Position numbers and translations under genes: made by a program. The notes beneath the pieces are model-generated. The model made no database searches and had not been told where the DNA came from. It saw only the letters and a program-made list of their open reading frames with translations. Shown piece after piece: positions 51,142-60,581 of a DNA stretch of 64,000 bases (position 1 is the stretch's first letter; every line of letters begins with the position of its first letter). Source of the DNA: Pseudomonadota bacterium (GTDB taxonomy: Bacteria > Pseudomonadota > Alphaproteobacteria > Reyranellales > Reyranellaceae); contig JAFEBU010000065.1 in the NCBI GenBank assembly GCA_018242505.1, positions 62,001 through 126,000 of the forward strand, read 5' to 3'.

Positions 51142-51873
51142 TCAGGACGCTTCAGGCGTCCCCAGATAGGCCGCGATCACCTTGGCATCCTTCGCGACCT
51201 CGTGCGGCGAGCCATCGGCGATCAGCATGCCGGCGTCGAGCACCAGCAGGCGATCGGAGACTTCCATCACCGACGGCATGTCGTGCTCCACCAGAAGGAC
51301 TGTGACGCCGCTCGACCGGATTTGACGCAGGACGTCGATCATGGCCGCAGTCTCCGTGGGATTGAGACCGGCACAGGGCTCGTCGGCCAGCAAGAGATCG
51401 GCGCGGGTCGCGATCGCACGCGCGACTTCGAGATGGCGCAGCTGCCCCACTGTAAGTGCGCTCGCCCGACGATCGGCCAGGTGGGCGAGCGACGCGAGCT
51501 TCATGCCGCGCTCGGTCGTCGCCTCGACATCGCGCAGCCCCTTCTTGCCGAACAGAGCGCCGATGCGCACATTCTCGCGCACGCTGATATCGCGGAACGG
51601 CCGCGCGATTTGGAAAGCACGTGCGATGCCGAGTTCGGCGATCCGGTTGGTCGCCATACCCGTGATCGGCCGGCCATTGAACCGCACCGTACCGGCCGTC
51701 GGCGCCAGGTAACCGGTGATCAGGTTGAACAGCGTCGACTTGCCCGCACCGTTGGGGCCGATGATGCTGGTGATCGAACCCGGCGCGATCGCGAACGAAA
51801 CGTCAGCGATGGCCTTCAGGCCGCGGAAGCTCTTGGACAGGTGCTCGACCTGCAGGATCGCGGGGGCACTCAT
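51142..51873 (-). CDS. livG: Liv-type ABC transporter ATP-binding protein (LivG)
   Basis: A 243-residue ATPase: IIGPNGAGKSTLFNLITGY, LGIARAFQIARPF (LivG type), Walker B LLLADEPCAGLNP and the H-loop VEHDMPSV. The signature motif is LTVGQLRHLEVARA, a variant of the LivG LPYGxQRxLEIARA form. ATGA overlap with livM. Confidence 0.92.
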   Translation of the reverse strand: MSAPAILQVEHLSKSFRGLKAIADVSFAIAPGSITSIIGPNGAGKSTLFNLITGYLAPTAGTVRFNGRPITGMATNRIAELGIARAFQIARPFRDISVRENVRIGALFGKKGLRDVEATTERGMKLASLAHLADRRASALTVGQLRHLEVARAIATRADLLLADEPCAGLNPTETAAMIDVLRQIRSSGVTVLLVEHDMPSVMEVSDRLLVLDAGMLIADGSPHEVAKDAKVIAAYLGTPEAS

Positions 51874-52838
51874 TCCGCGCCCGCCAGTTTGTCGCGGCGA
51901 CGCCTCAGAGAGCGCACGACGCCCACGACCCCGCCAGGCGCGGCAAGCACCAGCAGCACGAGCAGAAGGCCCGTCGCAAAAAGGTGGAAGTCGAGCAGGC
52001 GAGCCAGGATGACCTGGGTCACGAAGACCAGCAGGAAGGCGCCGATGACGGGGCCGAACAGCGTGCCCATGCCGCCCAGCAGAGAGTAGACGATCAGACT
52101 GAGATTGGTATCGTCGCGATAGACCGAGTCGGTGGTGATATAACCCAGCGAATGGGCGTAGATCACGCCCAGCAGACCGGTCAGCACGGCACTCGTGACG
52201 AAGGCGAGACGCTTGTAACGCTCTGTGGGCACACCCAGCATGCGCGCCGTATCCTCGTCTTCGCGAATGCTGAGAAGACCTGCCCCGAAGCGGCTATGGC
52301 GGATCCACCAGGCGATGAACAGCACGACGAGACCGGCCGCAAGATAGAGCCAGTAGAAGAAGTCGGCTGGATCGGCGCTTGCGGGCGCGATCGGCGGGAA
52401 GTTGAGGCCGAGCGATCCCTGGAAGAAGTCGACGTTGTTGGTCAACTCGGCGCAGACATGGCTGACGCCCAACATGGCGATGGCGAAGAACGTGCCACGC
52501 AAGCGCAAGATCGGATAGGCAACGACGGCCGACAGGACGGCGCAGGCCCCTCCTCCCGCGATCAGGCCAAGCGGCAACAACCATAGCGGCCCGAGGCCGG
52601 CAGCGCTGTTTTCAACCAGGCCGGCAGTGAAGGCGCCGACGCCGATGAAGGCGGCATGGCCGAAGCTTGCGTAGCCAGCGAAGCCGCCAAGGATGCTCCA
52701 GGCCAAGCCGAGCCCGGCCGAATAGAGCATCAACTGTCCCACACGCACATAGAATGGCGGCAGGAGGAACGGCCCGGCCGCGAGGACGGCAATGCAGATC
52801 GCAGCAAGCAGCGCAATGGAAAGCGGTGATCGTTTCAT
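51870..52838 (-). CDS. livM: Liv-type ABC transporter permease (LivM)
   Basis: A 322-residue permease with 8-9 membrane segments. FAGYASFGHAAFIGVGAF and RSRFG-like RHSRFGAGLLSIREDEDTARMLG are the LivM marks, the latter being the cytoplasmic coupling loop. ATGA overlaps at both ends show coupled translation with livH and livG. Start at MKRSPLS; the long upstream open frame belongs to livH in another frame. Confidence 0.92.
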   Translation of the reverse strand: MKRSPLSIALLAAICIAVLAAGPFLLPPFYVRVGQLMLYSAGLGLAWSILGGFAGYASFGHAAFIGVGAFTAGLVENSAAGLGPLWLLPLGLIAGGGACAVLSAVVAYPILRLRGTFFAIAMLGVSHVCAELTNNVDFFQGSLGLNFPPIAPASADPADFFYWLYLAAGLVVLFIAWWIRHSRFGAGLLSIREDEDTARMLGVPTERYKRLAFVTSAVLTGLLGVIYAHSLGYITTDSVYRDDTNLSLIVYSLLGGMGTLFGPVIGAFLLVFVTQVILARLLDFHLFATGLLLVLLVLAAPGGVVGVVRSLRRRRDKLAGAE

Positions 52839-53710
52839 CGCGAGGCGCTGAACGCGTTGCCCAGCAGGCCGTGCGGCCGGACCAGCAGCAGAAGCACCAG
52901 CATCAGGAACATGGTCACATTGGGGAAAGACGGCCCGACATACTGCGCAGTGAGGGTATTCACGACACCCAGCAGCAGACCGCCCAACAGCGCGCCGGCC
53001 GGGCTGCCGACCCCGCCCAACACGACCACGACGAAGGCATTCAGCGTCCACAGCGACTCGTCGGCTGGCGAGAACGGCAGGATCACGCCGATCACGATAC
53101 CGGCCGCGCCCGCGAAAGCGGCAGAAACGGCGAAGGTGAGCGCATAGACGTGCCGCACATTGACCCCGCAGAGTTGGGCTGCCAGCGTCTGCTGCGCCGT
53201 CGCGCGAATAAGTCGGCCGAGATGCGAGAACTTGAGCAGCAGGGCCAGGCAGGATAGCAGCACAAGGCTTGCTGCAAGCGCGCTCACCCGCACCGCATCG
53301 AAGGTGAGGCCGGCAATCTTGAAGGAATCGAAGGCATAGCTCGGCGTGATGTTTTTCATGTCGGGCGAGAACACCCAGATCATGGCGTTCTGCAACATCA
53401 GCGCGATCCCGAAGGTGAGCAGCATCGAGGCAAGCGGCGGCCCGCTGATGGTGCGCTGAATCAGGAAGCGCTGATAGCAATAACCCATGCCGAACAGCAC
53501 GATCATCACCAGCGGCAGGACGAGCAACGGATCCACGCCGAGGCTGTTGGACAGCACAAGCGCCAGATAGGCGCCGATCAGGACCAGCACGCCATGACTG
53601 AGGTTGATGACGTGCATGACACCGAAGATCAGCGAAAAGCCAACCGCGGCGAGCGCATAGATACCGCCCAACACCAGGCCGTCGGCCACCGTCTGGAGAA
53701 CGAGACTCAT
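52835..53710 (-). CDS. livH: Liv-type ABC transporter permease (LivH)
   Basis: A 291-residue permease beginning MSLVLQTVADGLVLGGIYALAAVGFSL, typical of LivH. SHLGRLIRATAQQTLAAQLCGVNV is the EAA-like loop, and VVVLGGVGSPAGALLGG is a conserved membrane segment. 13 bases after the receptor gene on the minus strand. Confidence 0.92.
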   Translation of the reverse strand: MSLVLQTVADGLVLGGIYALAAVGFSLIFGVMHVINLSHGVLVLIGAYLALVLSNSLGVDPLLVLPLVMIVLFGMGYCYQRFLIQRTISGPPLASMLLTFGIALMLQNAMIWVFSPDMKNITPSYAFDSFKIAGLTFDAVRVSALAASLVLLSCLALLLKFSHLGRLIRATAQQTLAAQLCGVNVRHVYALTFAVSAAFAGAAGIVIGVILPFSPADESLWTLNAFVVVVLGGVGSPAGALLGGLLLGVVNTLTAQYVGPSFPNVTMFLMLVLLLLVRPHGLLGNAFSASR

Positions 53711-53723
53711 CGCGACGCGACGG

Positions 53724-54956
53724 TCATGCCTTCTTGTCCCAGGGCAGCAAGGGATAGATCGGCGATGCCGATCGTGCCGCATCGGGGAACACCGTCTCGA
53801 GCTTGCCCTTCTGCACCTGGCCGATCATGCCGCCCAGCAGCAAGGCGTCGCCATCACCCTCGGGGGTGAACTTGATATGGGCATAGAATGTCTCGAAGTC
53901 GGCCGCCGCCAAGGCGTCACGCACCGCTTCCGGCTTGGTGCTCTTGGCCGCCTGCATGGCGAGCACATAGGTTTCGATGCAAGCTGCGGCCCCGGCAGTG
54001 TGATAGGCGATGGGACGGGTGAACTTGCTGCGATAGTATTCGGCAAACTTCTTGGCGCCCCCGAAGAACTTGTCCTTGTAGGGAACGCTCTCGTCCCAAT
54101 AGGTGGAGCAGAAAAGCCCCTCGGAATACTTGCCCAGCGCCTCACGGAACGACGCGAGCTGCGGGCCCAACCCCTGGAACAGCAACTTCACGTTGGTGTT
54201 GGTTGCCGCCATCTGGCGTGCAATCAGGAGCGAATCCTGGTCGTGCACGACACAAATCAACATATCCGGCGTCTTGGCGCGCACCGACGCCAGGACGCTC
54301 GACACGTCGGTCACCTTGGTCGGCAGTTCGTAGGTCTCGATCCGCTTGAACCCCTGCCCGTCGCAAGCGAGCTTCACGCCCTCGCCTGCCGTCTTGGAAA
54401 AGGCATCGTTGTTGTAGATCACCGAGTAGGTCTCGGGCGCCGGCTTCAGCGTCTTGAAAAGCGCCGCAGCCGACGTGAATTGTCGTGTGGCGCGTGGATA
54501 CATGCCGAAGACATACTTGAAGCCGCGGGTGAAGATCGCGTCGGAGCCGCCGCCGGTTTGCACCATCGGCTTCTTCGCCCGTTCGGTGATCGCTGCCGTG
54601 GGCAGAACGATATTGCTGCCGAACGAGCCGAGGAAGAAGTTCGTGCCGTCGTCAATCTGGCGCTGGATCAGCGTGGTTGCCCGCGCCGGATCGCTCGCAT
54701 CGTCGAACAGCTTGAGTTCGATCTTGTATTTCTCGCCCGCGATCTCGACGCCGCCCAGCACGTCGTTGAGGTAGCTCGCGGCTGTGAGGTAGCCGTTGTT
54801 CACGTTGAGGCCAGTCTCGGCCGCCGCGCCTGTGAGCGGCACCGAACCACCGATTACCAGCGGCTTGGCCGCCTGCGCCCGGGCCGACCGAATCGCCGGC
54901 GCAGCAAGCACAGCCGCACTCCATCCCGCTCCCCGAAGAACTTCGCGACGCCGCAT
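53724..54956 (-). CDS. Liv/Ami-type ABC transporter substrate-binding protein
   Basis: A 410-residue periplasmic receptor. RRREVLRGAGWSAAVLAAPA is a signal peptide with a twin-arginine look. PLVIGGSVPLTGAAAETGLNVNNGY starts the type I periplasmic-binding fold. AGGAGGTGG gives a strong start. The operon receptor-livH-livM-livG lacks livF, which is convergent beside the acyl-CoA synthetase. Ligand is probably an amino acid or organic (aromatic) acid. Confidence 0.9.
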   Translation of the reverse strand: MRRREVLRGAGWSAAVLAAPAIRSARAQAAKPLVIGGSVPLTGAAAETGLNVNNGYLTAASYLNDVLGGVEIAGEKYKIELKLFDDASDPARATTLIQRQIDDGTNFFLGSFGSNIVLPTAAITERAKKPMVQTGGGSDAIFTRGFKYVFGMYPRATRQFTSAAALFKTLKPAPETYSVIYNNDAFSKTAGEGVKLACDGQGFKRIETYELPTKVTDVSSVLASVRAKTPDMLICVVHDQDSLLIARQMAATNTNVKLLFQGLGPQLASFREALGKYSEGLFCSTYWDESVPYKDKFFGGAKKFAEYYRSKFTRPIAYHTAGAAACIETYVLAMQAAKSTKPEAVRDALAAADFETFYAHIKFTPEGDGDALLLGGMIGQVQKGKLETVFPDAARSASPIYPLLPWDKKA

Positions 54957-55257
54957 CCGAATCCACCTCCTGCCTTCGACCGCTCTGGGCCGCTTTCGCG
55001 GTGGACTATAGGGCAAGACCAACATGCGATGGAGATCGTTGTGAACGATGTTCCGCGAGACGCAACGCTTACGGATACGCAGGATATACACGTGGGAGGG
55101 GCATTCAGCTCCCATCACTGCTCGGATCGCGACAAGCCACTTTCCACTCTCAGATCAAGGTGACGCTACCGTCAGCTTCTTCTTGAGGCAATGCGTGCCT
55201 CTGCTTACAGTGGCTTCCAAGAAAACAGGCTAACGCCGATTGTCGGGAGGAAAATTG
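54957..55257. other. Divergent intergenic region, Liv receptor / Dpp receptor
   Basis: About 300 bases with no credible gene. It contains a GAGGCA-ATGCG-TGCCTC hairpin at 55185-55201 and a TGGGAG/CTCCCA dyad further left. AGGAGGTGG (minus) and GGGAGG (plus) mark the two ribosome sites. Both promoters must lie here, but I cannot place boxes with confidence. Confidence 0.5.
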
Positions 55258-56781
55258 ATGGCCAAGACAGCGAGACTGTTTGCATTGGCGGCAGCGGCCG
55301 CTTGCCTTGCGGCGGCACCCGCAATGGCGCAGAAGCAGGGTGGGACGCTCACGGTCGGGCTGGAGCTCGATATTCCTGGCTTCGATCCACTCAAGGTCGG
55401 CGTCTACGACACATCGGCGAACATCGCCGCCAGCCTGATTCTCGAGACGCTCGTCGGCCTCGACGACAATGGCAAGGCCACGCCCAAGCTCGCACTCTCC
55501 TGGTCAGGCTCGGATGATTTCAAGACCTGGACGTTCAAGCTCAGGCCCAATGTAAAGTTCCAGGACGGCACGCCGTTCAACGCCCAGGCGGTGAAATGGA
55601 ACATCGACCGCCAGAAGGATCCCAAGAACAACTGCCGCTGTGCCTTCTACGTTGCCAACATCCTGAGCGTGGACGCTCCGGACGACCTCACGGTCGTCTA
55701 TCACCTCAAGGATCCGGCGGTGAACTTCCCGGTCCTGCTGACACGGCCCGACCAAAACCAAACCATCCATTCACCGACCGCGATCCAGGCCAAGGGCGAC
55801 GACTATAACCGCAATCCCATTGGCACCGGACCATTCATGGTCAAGTCCTGGACCGCAGGCGACCGCATGGTGCTGGAGCGCAATCCCGACTATTGGAACA
55901 AGGGCCATCCCCACCTCGACCGCGTCGTGCTGCGGCCCCTGCCCGATTCGCAGGCGCGCTTCGCCAGCCTGAAGTCGGGTGAGACCGACGTTGTATGGGC
56001 GGACGAGTTCGAAGCCGACAACATCGTACGAGCGCGCAAGGACCCTGCCCTGCAGGTGCTCTCCTACGCGGGCTCTGGCGCCGCCGTGAACGCCATCAAC
56101 ACCAAGGTCCCGCCGCTCGACGACGTCCGCGTGCGGCGCGCACTGGTCATGGCGCTCGACCGCAAGAAGATGTCGCAGGCGCTCACCAACGGCCTCGCAC
56201 GGCCCGCCAGCAATCCCTACGGTGACGGCTCCTGGGTCAAGTGCAAGGACGACGGCGCCCTGCCCGAGGACCCCGCCAAGGCGAAGGCGCTGATCAAGGA
56301 GTACGGCAAGCCGGTCAAGTTCAAGATGCTGTTTACCGCGACGCCTCGTGGCCGTGCCAACGGCCAGGTGCTGCAGCAGTTCTGGAAGAATGTCGGCGTG
56401 GACATGGAGATCGAGCAGGTCGACCAGGCGACCATTCCGGCACGCGCGTTTCAGCGCAAGTTCGACATCACGCCGTGGCGGATCGTCGACTACCCGGATC
56501 CCGATGTGCAGATGTACGCCAACTTCCACACCGGCAGCCCGGTGGCGCTCGCCAACTACTCGAACCCCGAGCTCGACAAGCTGCTCGAGCATGCGAGGAT
56601 CACGCCCGACCAGGCCAAGCGCACCGAGGACTACTGCGCCATCAGCCGCATCATCAACCAGGAAGCGATCTGGTTCTGGACTTTCCAGAACACCTACTAC
56701 GCCGTCGCCAAAGCCAAGGTGAAGGGCGTGCCGAAGCTGTACGGCGGCGTCATCAACGTCTCCGACGCCTGGCTGGAATAG
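55258..56781 (+). CDS. Dpp/Opp-type ABC transporter substrate-binding protein
   Basis: A 507-residue SBP_bac_5 receptor. Signal peptide MAKTARLFALAAAAACLAAA; then GGTLTVGLELDIPGFDPLKVG, ESLVGLD-like LETLVGLDDNGKATPKLA and GTGPFMVKSWTAGDRMVLERN, characteristic of the family. ATG at 55258 follows GGGAGG. First gene of a five-gene importer operon. Ligand may be a peptide, or another small molecule such as opine or glycoside. Confidence 0.92.
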   Translation: MAKTARLFALAAAAACLAAAPAMAQKQGGTLTVGLELDIPGFDPLKVGVYDTSANIAASLILETLVGLDDNGKATPKLALSWSGSDDFKTWTFKLRPNVKFQDGTPFNAQAVKWNIDRQKDPKNNCRCAFYVANILSVDAPDDLTVVYHLKDPAVNFPVLLTRPDQNQTIHSPTAIQAKGDDYNRNPIGTGPFMVKSWTAGDRMVLERNPDYWNKGHPHLDRVVLRPLPDSQARFASLKSGETDVVWADEFEADNIVRARKDPALQVLSYAGSGAAVNAINTKVPPLDDVRVRRALVMALDRKKMSQALTNGLARPASNPYGDGSWVKCKDDGALPEDPAKAKALIKEYGKPVKFKMLFTATPRGRANGQVLQQFWKNVGVDMEIEQVDQATIPARAFQRKFDITPWRIVDYPDPDVQMYANFHTGSPVALANYSNPELDKLLEHARITPDQAKRTEDYCAISRIINQEAIWFWTFQNTYYAVAKAKVKGVPKLYGGVINVSDAWLE

Positions 56782-56788
56782 CGGGGGT

Positions 56789-57739
56789 ATGGCCAAGTTC
56801 ATCGGCCGGCGGCTCATTTACCTGCTGCCGGTCCTGCTCGCCGTCACGCTGCTCACCTTCCTGATCGCGTCGCTGCTGCCAGGCGATCTCGCCTACACGA
56901 TCCTGGGCGACCAGGCGACGCCTGAGAAGGTCGCGGCGCTGCGGGCGCAGATGGGTCTCGACCTGCCGATCTGGCAACGCTACCTGCTTTGGCTGTGGGA
57001 CGTGCTGCACGGTGACTTCGGCCGCTCCTTCCGCACCGGCGAGACGGTGCTGGCAGCCGTGCTCGATCGCCTGCCGGTGTCGATCGAGCTGATGATCTTT
57101 GCCGAGGCGCTGGGTCTGCTGATCGGTATTCCGCTCGCCATTCTATGTGCGGTCCGAAGCGGCAGTGCGATTGACCGGTTCCTGACCGGACTGGCCTTCG
57201 GCAAGCTCTCGCTGCCCTCTTTCATGGTGGCGATCCTGCTGATCTACCTCTTCGCCGTACAACTCGGCTGGCTACCGGCGACCGGATGGGTGCCCTTCAC
57301 AGAGGATCCGATCGGCAACTTGCGCAGCTTCGTGTTGCCTGCGTTCACGCTCGCCTTCGCCGAGTGGCCCGTGCTGATGCGCGTGCTGCGCTCCGACATG
57401 ATCGCGACCCTGCAGGAAGACTATATCACCATGGCCAAGGCCAAGGGCCTGCGCCCCGCGCGCATCCTCCTGGTCCATGCGCTGAAGCCGTCCTCGCTGA
57501 CGCTTGTCACCGTCACCGGCATCAACATCGGTCGGCTGATTGGCGGTGCGCTGATCGTCGAGACCATCTTCGCCCTGCCGGGCATCGGTCGCCTGCTGGT
57601 GGGCGCCATCTATGCCCGTGATTTCATCATTTTGCAGGGTGTCGTGCTGTTCGTCGCGACGGGCTTCGTGTTGGTGAACTTCGTTGTCGACATGCTTTAC
57701 GCCGTGCTCGATCCGAGGATCCGCCATGGCCGTGCTTGA
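56789..57739 (+). CDS. dppB-like: Dpp/Opp-type ABC transporter permease B
   Basis: A 316-residue permease. MAKFIGRRLIYLLPVLLAVT and LPGDLAYTILGDQATPEKV are usual for DppB; the coupling loop is DYITMAKAKGLRPARILLVH. Six predicted membrane spans. Seven bases after the receptor gene; overlaps the permease C gene by 14 nt. Confidence 0.92.
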   Translation: MAKFIGRRLIYLLPVLLAVTLLTFLIASLLPGDLAYTILGDQATPEKVAALRAQMGLDLPIWQRYLLWLWDVLHGDFGRSFRTGETVLAAVLDRLPVSIELMIFAEALGLLIGIPLAILCAVRSGSAIDRFLTGLAFGKLSLPSFMVAILLIYLFAVQLGWLPATGWVPFTEDPIGNLRSFVLPAFTLAFAEWPVLMRVLRSDMIATLQEDYITMAKAKGLRPARILLVHALKPSSLTLVTVTGINIGRLIGGALIVETIFALPGIGRLLVGAIYARDFIILQGVVLFVATGFVLVNFVVDMLYAVLDPRIRHGRA

Positions 57740-58598
57740 GATCGAAGGCGATACCGCCCTTGTCTCGCCGGTGCGCCGCCGCCGCAGCCGGCCGAGTGGG
57801 CTGTTCCTGGTTGCGCTCGTCTGGCTTGCCCTGATCGGGCTGGCTGCCATCCTCGCCGACTTCCTGCCCCTGGTCAGCCCGACCGACATGGATTTCCTGG
57901 GCAAGCGCGCGCCGCCAAGCGCCGAGCACCTGCTGGGAACCGATCAACTCGGCCGCGACATGCTTTCGCGTCTGATCTACGGCGCCCGCATCTCGCTCAC
58001 GGTCGGATTGCTCGCACCAGCGATCGGCCTCGTGATCGGCGGCGCGCTCGGCATGCTGGCAGGTTATTTCGGCGGTCGCTTCGAGGTAATCACGGTCGGC
58101 TGCGTCGACGTCCTTCTCGCTTTCCCGCCACTCGTCCTCGCGCTTGCCGTCACGGCCTATCTCGGCCAGTCGGTCCTGAACCTTACCCTGGTGATTGGCG
58201 TGTTGAGCATCCCGGCCTTCACGCGCGTGGCTCGCGCGGTGACCTTGTCGCTCTCCCAACGTGAATTCGTGGTCGCCGCACGCACACTCGGCGCCACACA
58301 CACTCGCATCCTGATGCGCGAGCTCCTGCCCAACGTCGCACTGCCGTTGCTCGCCTTCTTCCTGCTCGGTGTGGCTGTGACCATCGTCGTCGAAGGCGCA
58401 CTGAGCTTCCTGGGGCTGGGCGTGCCGCCGCCGGCACCGAGCTGGGGCAGCATGATCGGCGAAGGCCGCGAAAGCCTCGACATCGCACCCTGGCTCGCCT
58501 TCCTGCCCGCGGCTTTCATGTTCGCGACGGTGCTCGCCTTCAACATCGTGGGCGACACGCTCCGTGCGCTCACCGATCCGCGCCCGGCGACGCTGTGA
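57726..58598 (+). CDS. dppC-like: Dpp/Opp-type ABC transporter permease C
   Basis: A 290-residue permease with HLLGTDQLGRDMLSRLIYGAR, typical of DppC, and coupling loop EFVVAARTLGATHTRILMRELLP. ATG at 57726 inside the end of permease B. Confidence 0.92.
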   Translation: MAVLEIEGDTALVSPVRRRRSRPSGLFLVALVWLALIGLAAILADFLPLVSPTDMDFLGKRAPPSAEHLLGTDQLGRDMLSRLIYGARISLTVGLLAPAIGLVIGGALGMLAGYFGGRFEVITVGCVDVLLAFPPLVLALAVTAYLGQSVLNLTLVIGVLSIPAFTRVARAVTLSLSQREFVVAARTLGATHTRILMRELLPNVALPLLAFFLLGVAVTIVVEGALSFLGLGVPPPAPSWGSMIGEGRESLDIAPWLAFLPAAFMFATVLAFNIVGDTLRALTDPRPATL

Positions 58599-58608
58599 GG
58601 CACGCGCG

Positions 58609-59601
58609 ATGACAAGCCTGCTGCTGTCACTCGAAGGCGTATCGGTCGAGCTGCCGACGCCGCGCGGCGCCTTGCGTGCAGTCGATAGAGTCGATCTCAC
58701 ACTGATGCCCGGTCATACGCTCGGCATCGTGGGCGAATCGGGCTGCGGCAAGACGATGCTGTCGCGCGCCATCCTGCAACTCCTGCCCAAGCGGGCAAAG
58801 CTCGCCGGCAGCGTCACGTTCGGTGGGCGCGATCTCGCGGCGCTGTCGCCCGAGGCGCTGCGCAAGCTGCGCGGACCCGAGCTTGCCGTCGTGTTCCAGG
58901 ACCCGATGACCTCCCTCAATCCGGTGCTGACGATCGGCACGCAGCTTGTCGAGACGCTGCAGGCTCATCTCGGCATGGAGCGTGCGGCGGCGAGACGGCG
59001 CAGCGTCGAGCTGCTGGCGGCGGTCGGCATTCCCGCGCCCGAGCAACGGCTGCGACAGTATCCACATCAGCTCTCAGGCGGCATGCGCCAGCGTGTGGCA
59101 ATCGCCATCGCCCTGTCCTGCGAGCCCAGGCTGCTGGTCGCCGACGAACCGACCACGGCGCTCGATGTCACCGTGCAGGCGCAAATCTTGGACCTCCTGG
59201 CTCGCGAACAGAAGCGCCGCCACATGGCGATGATCCTGATCACCCACGATCTCGGCGTTGTCGCCGGCCGCACCGACGAAGTGGCGGTCATGTACGCCGG
59301 TCGCGTCGTCGAGCGTGCTCCCACGCCCAAACTCTTCGCCCATATGCGCATGCCCTATACCGAAGCGCTGCTGGCGGCGATCCCCAAGCTCGACTCGCCA
59401 CCGCATACGGCTTTGCCCGCGATCGCCGGTCGACCGCCTGATCCCACCCGACCAATGCCAGGTTGTTCCTTCGCGCCACGCTGCCGCTATGCCGACGACC
59501 GGTGTCGGGAAGCGAAACCGCCGCTCATCGACCCTGGGCGCAGCGGCGGGCTCTACGCCTGCTGGCACCCGTTGGCGCTTCCAACCGGCGCGAGGACGTG
59601 A
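58609..59601 (+). CDS. dppD-like: Dpp/Opp-type ABC transporter ATP-binding protein D
   Basis: A 330-residue ATPase: Walker A GESGCGKTMLSRA, signature LSGGMRQRVAIAIAL, Walker B LLVADEPTTALDV. The C-terminal oligopeptide-transporter extension has PGCSFAPRCRYADDRC, the likely iron-sulfur site. Its TGA overlaps the next ATG by one base. Confidence 0.92.
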   Translation: MTSLLLSLEGVSVELPTPRGALRAVDRVDLTLMPGHTLGIVGESGCGKTMLSRAILQLLPKRAKLAGSVTFGGRDLAALSPEALRKLRGPELAVVFQDPMTSLNPVLTIGTQLVETLQAHLGMERAAARRRSVELLAAVGIPAPEQRLRQYPHQLSGGMRQRVAIAIALSCEPRLLVADEPTTALDVTVQAQILDLLAREQKRRHMAMILITHDLGVVAGRTDEVAVMYAGRVVERAPTPKLFAHMRMPYTEALLAAIPKLDSPPHTALPAIAGRPPDPTRPMPGCSFAPRCRYADDRCREAKPPLIDPGRSGGLYACWHPLALPTGART

Positions 59602-60581
59602 TGCCGGACAATGCATCCAACCGCGCCGCACCGCTGCTCTCCGTGGAGCAGTTGACCGTCGAATATCCGGTAAGCGGTCGCACGCTGTCGGCGGTGAACG
59701 ACGTGAGCCTCGCCGTTGGGCGCGGCGAGACACTGGGCCTGGTCGGGGAATCCGGTTGCGGCAAGTCGACGCTCGGCCGTGCCGTGCTTCAACTGCGCCG
59801 TCCCACCGCCGGCAAAGTCGTGTTCGACGGCACGGACCTCACCGCACTCGAAGGCGAGGCGCTGCGGCTGATGCGCAAGCGCCTGCAGCTTATCTTCCAG
59901 GACCCGATCGCCTCGCTCAATCCCAGACGCTGCATCGGCGACATCGTGGCCGAGCCGCTGATCATCACCGGTATCACCGACCGCGCCGAGCGCGAGCGGC
60001 GGGTGCGTGAGGTCCTGACAGCGGTGGGCCTCGATCCCGACCTGGTCTGGCGCCGCCTGCCGCATGAATTCTCCGGCGGCCAGTGCCAGCGCGTGTGCAT
60101 CGCCCGTGCCCTGATCCTCGAGCCGGAGCTCGTGGTCTGCGACGAACCGGTGTCGGCGCTCGACGTCTCGATCCGCGCCCAGATCCTCAATCTCCTGGAG
60201 GAAATGAAGCGGCGCTATGGCCTCACCCTCCTTTTCATCGCCCACGATCTCGCGGTTGTGAAGGCAGTCAGCGACCGCATCGCCGTGATGTATCTCGGCC
60301 GGTTGTGCGAGGTCGGACCGACCGAGCAGGTGTTCGGTCGGCCTGCCCATCCCTACACGGCACTCCTTCTGGCGGCGATCCCGGTGCCGGATCCGACCGT
60401 TCCGCCGACGACCAACGTCGCGGCAGGCGAGCCACCCTCACCGCTCGATCCGCCGTCAGGCTGTCGTTTCCGCACACGCTGTCCGCGCGCGGATGGCATT
60501 TGCGCCAAAGAAGTGCCGGACTTGCGTCCGACAACCAGCGAACAGTCCGTCGCCTGCCATCACCCGCTCACCGATCGTTAA
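59601..60581 (+). CDS. dppF-like: Dpp/Opp-type ABC transporter ATP-binding protein F
   Basis: A 326-residue ATPase: GESGCGKSTLGRAVL, FQDPIASLNPR (Q-loop), FSGGQCQRVCIARAL, CDEPVSALDV and the C-terminal SGCRFRTRCPRADGIC. Last gene of the operon. The stop TAA overlaps the TAA of the convergent livF within TTAA (60578-60581). Confidence 0.92.
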   Translation: MPDNASNRAAPLLSVEQLTVEYPVSGRTLSAVNDVSLAVGRGETLGLVGESGCGKSTLGRAVLQLRRPTAGKVVFDGTDLTALEGEALRLMRKRLQLIFQDPIASLNPRRCIGDIVAEPLIITGITDRAERERRVREVLTAVGLDPDLVWRRLPHEFSGGQCQRVCIARALILEPELVVCDEPVSALDVSIRAQILNLLEEMKRRYGLTLLFIAHDLAVVKAVSDRIAVMYLGRLCEVGPTEQVFGRPAHPYTALLLAAIPVPDPTVPPTTNVAAGEPPSPLDPPSGCRFRTRCPRADGICAKEVPDLRPTTSEQSVACHHPLTDR

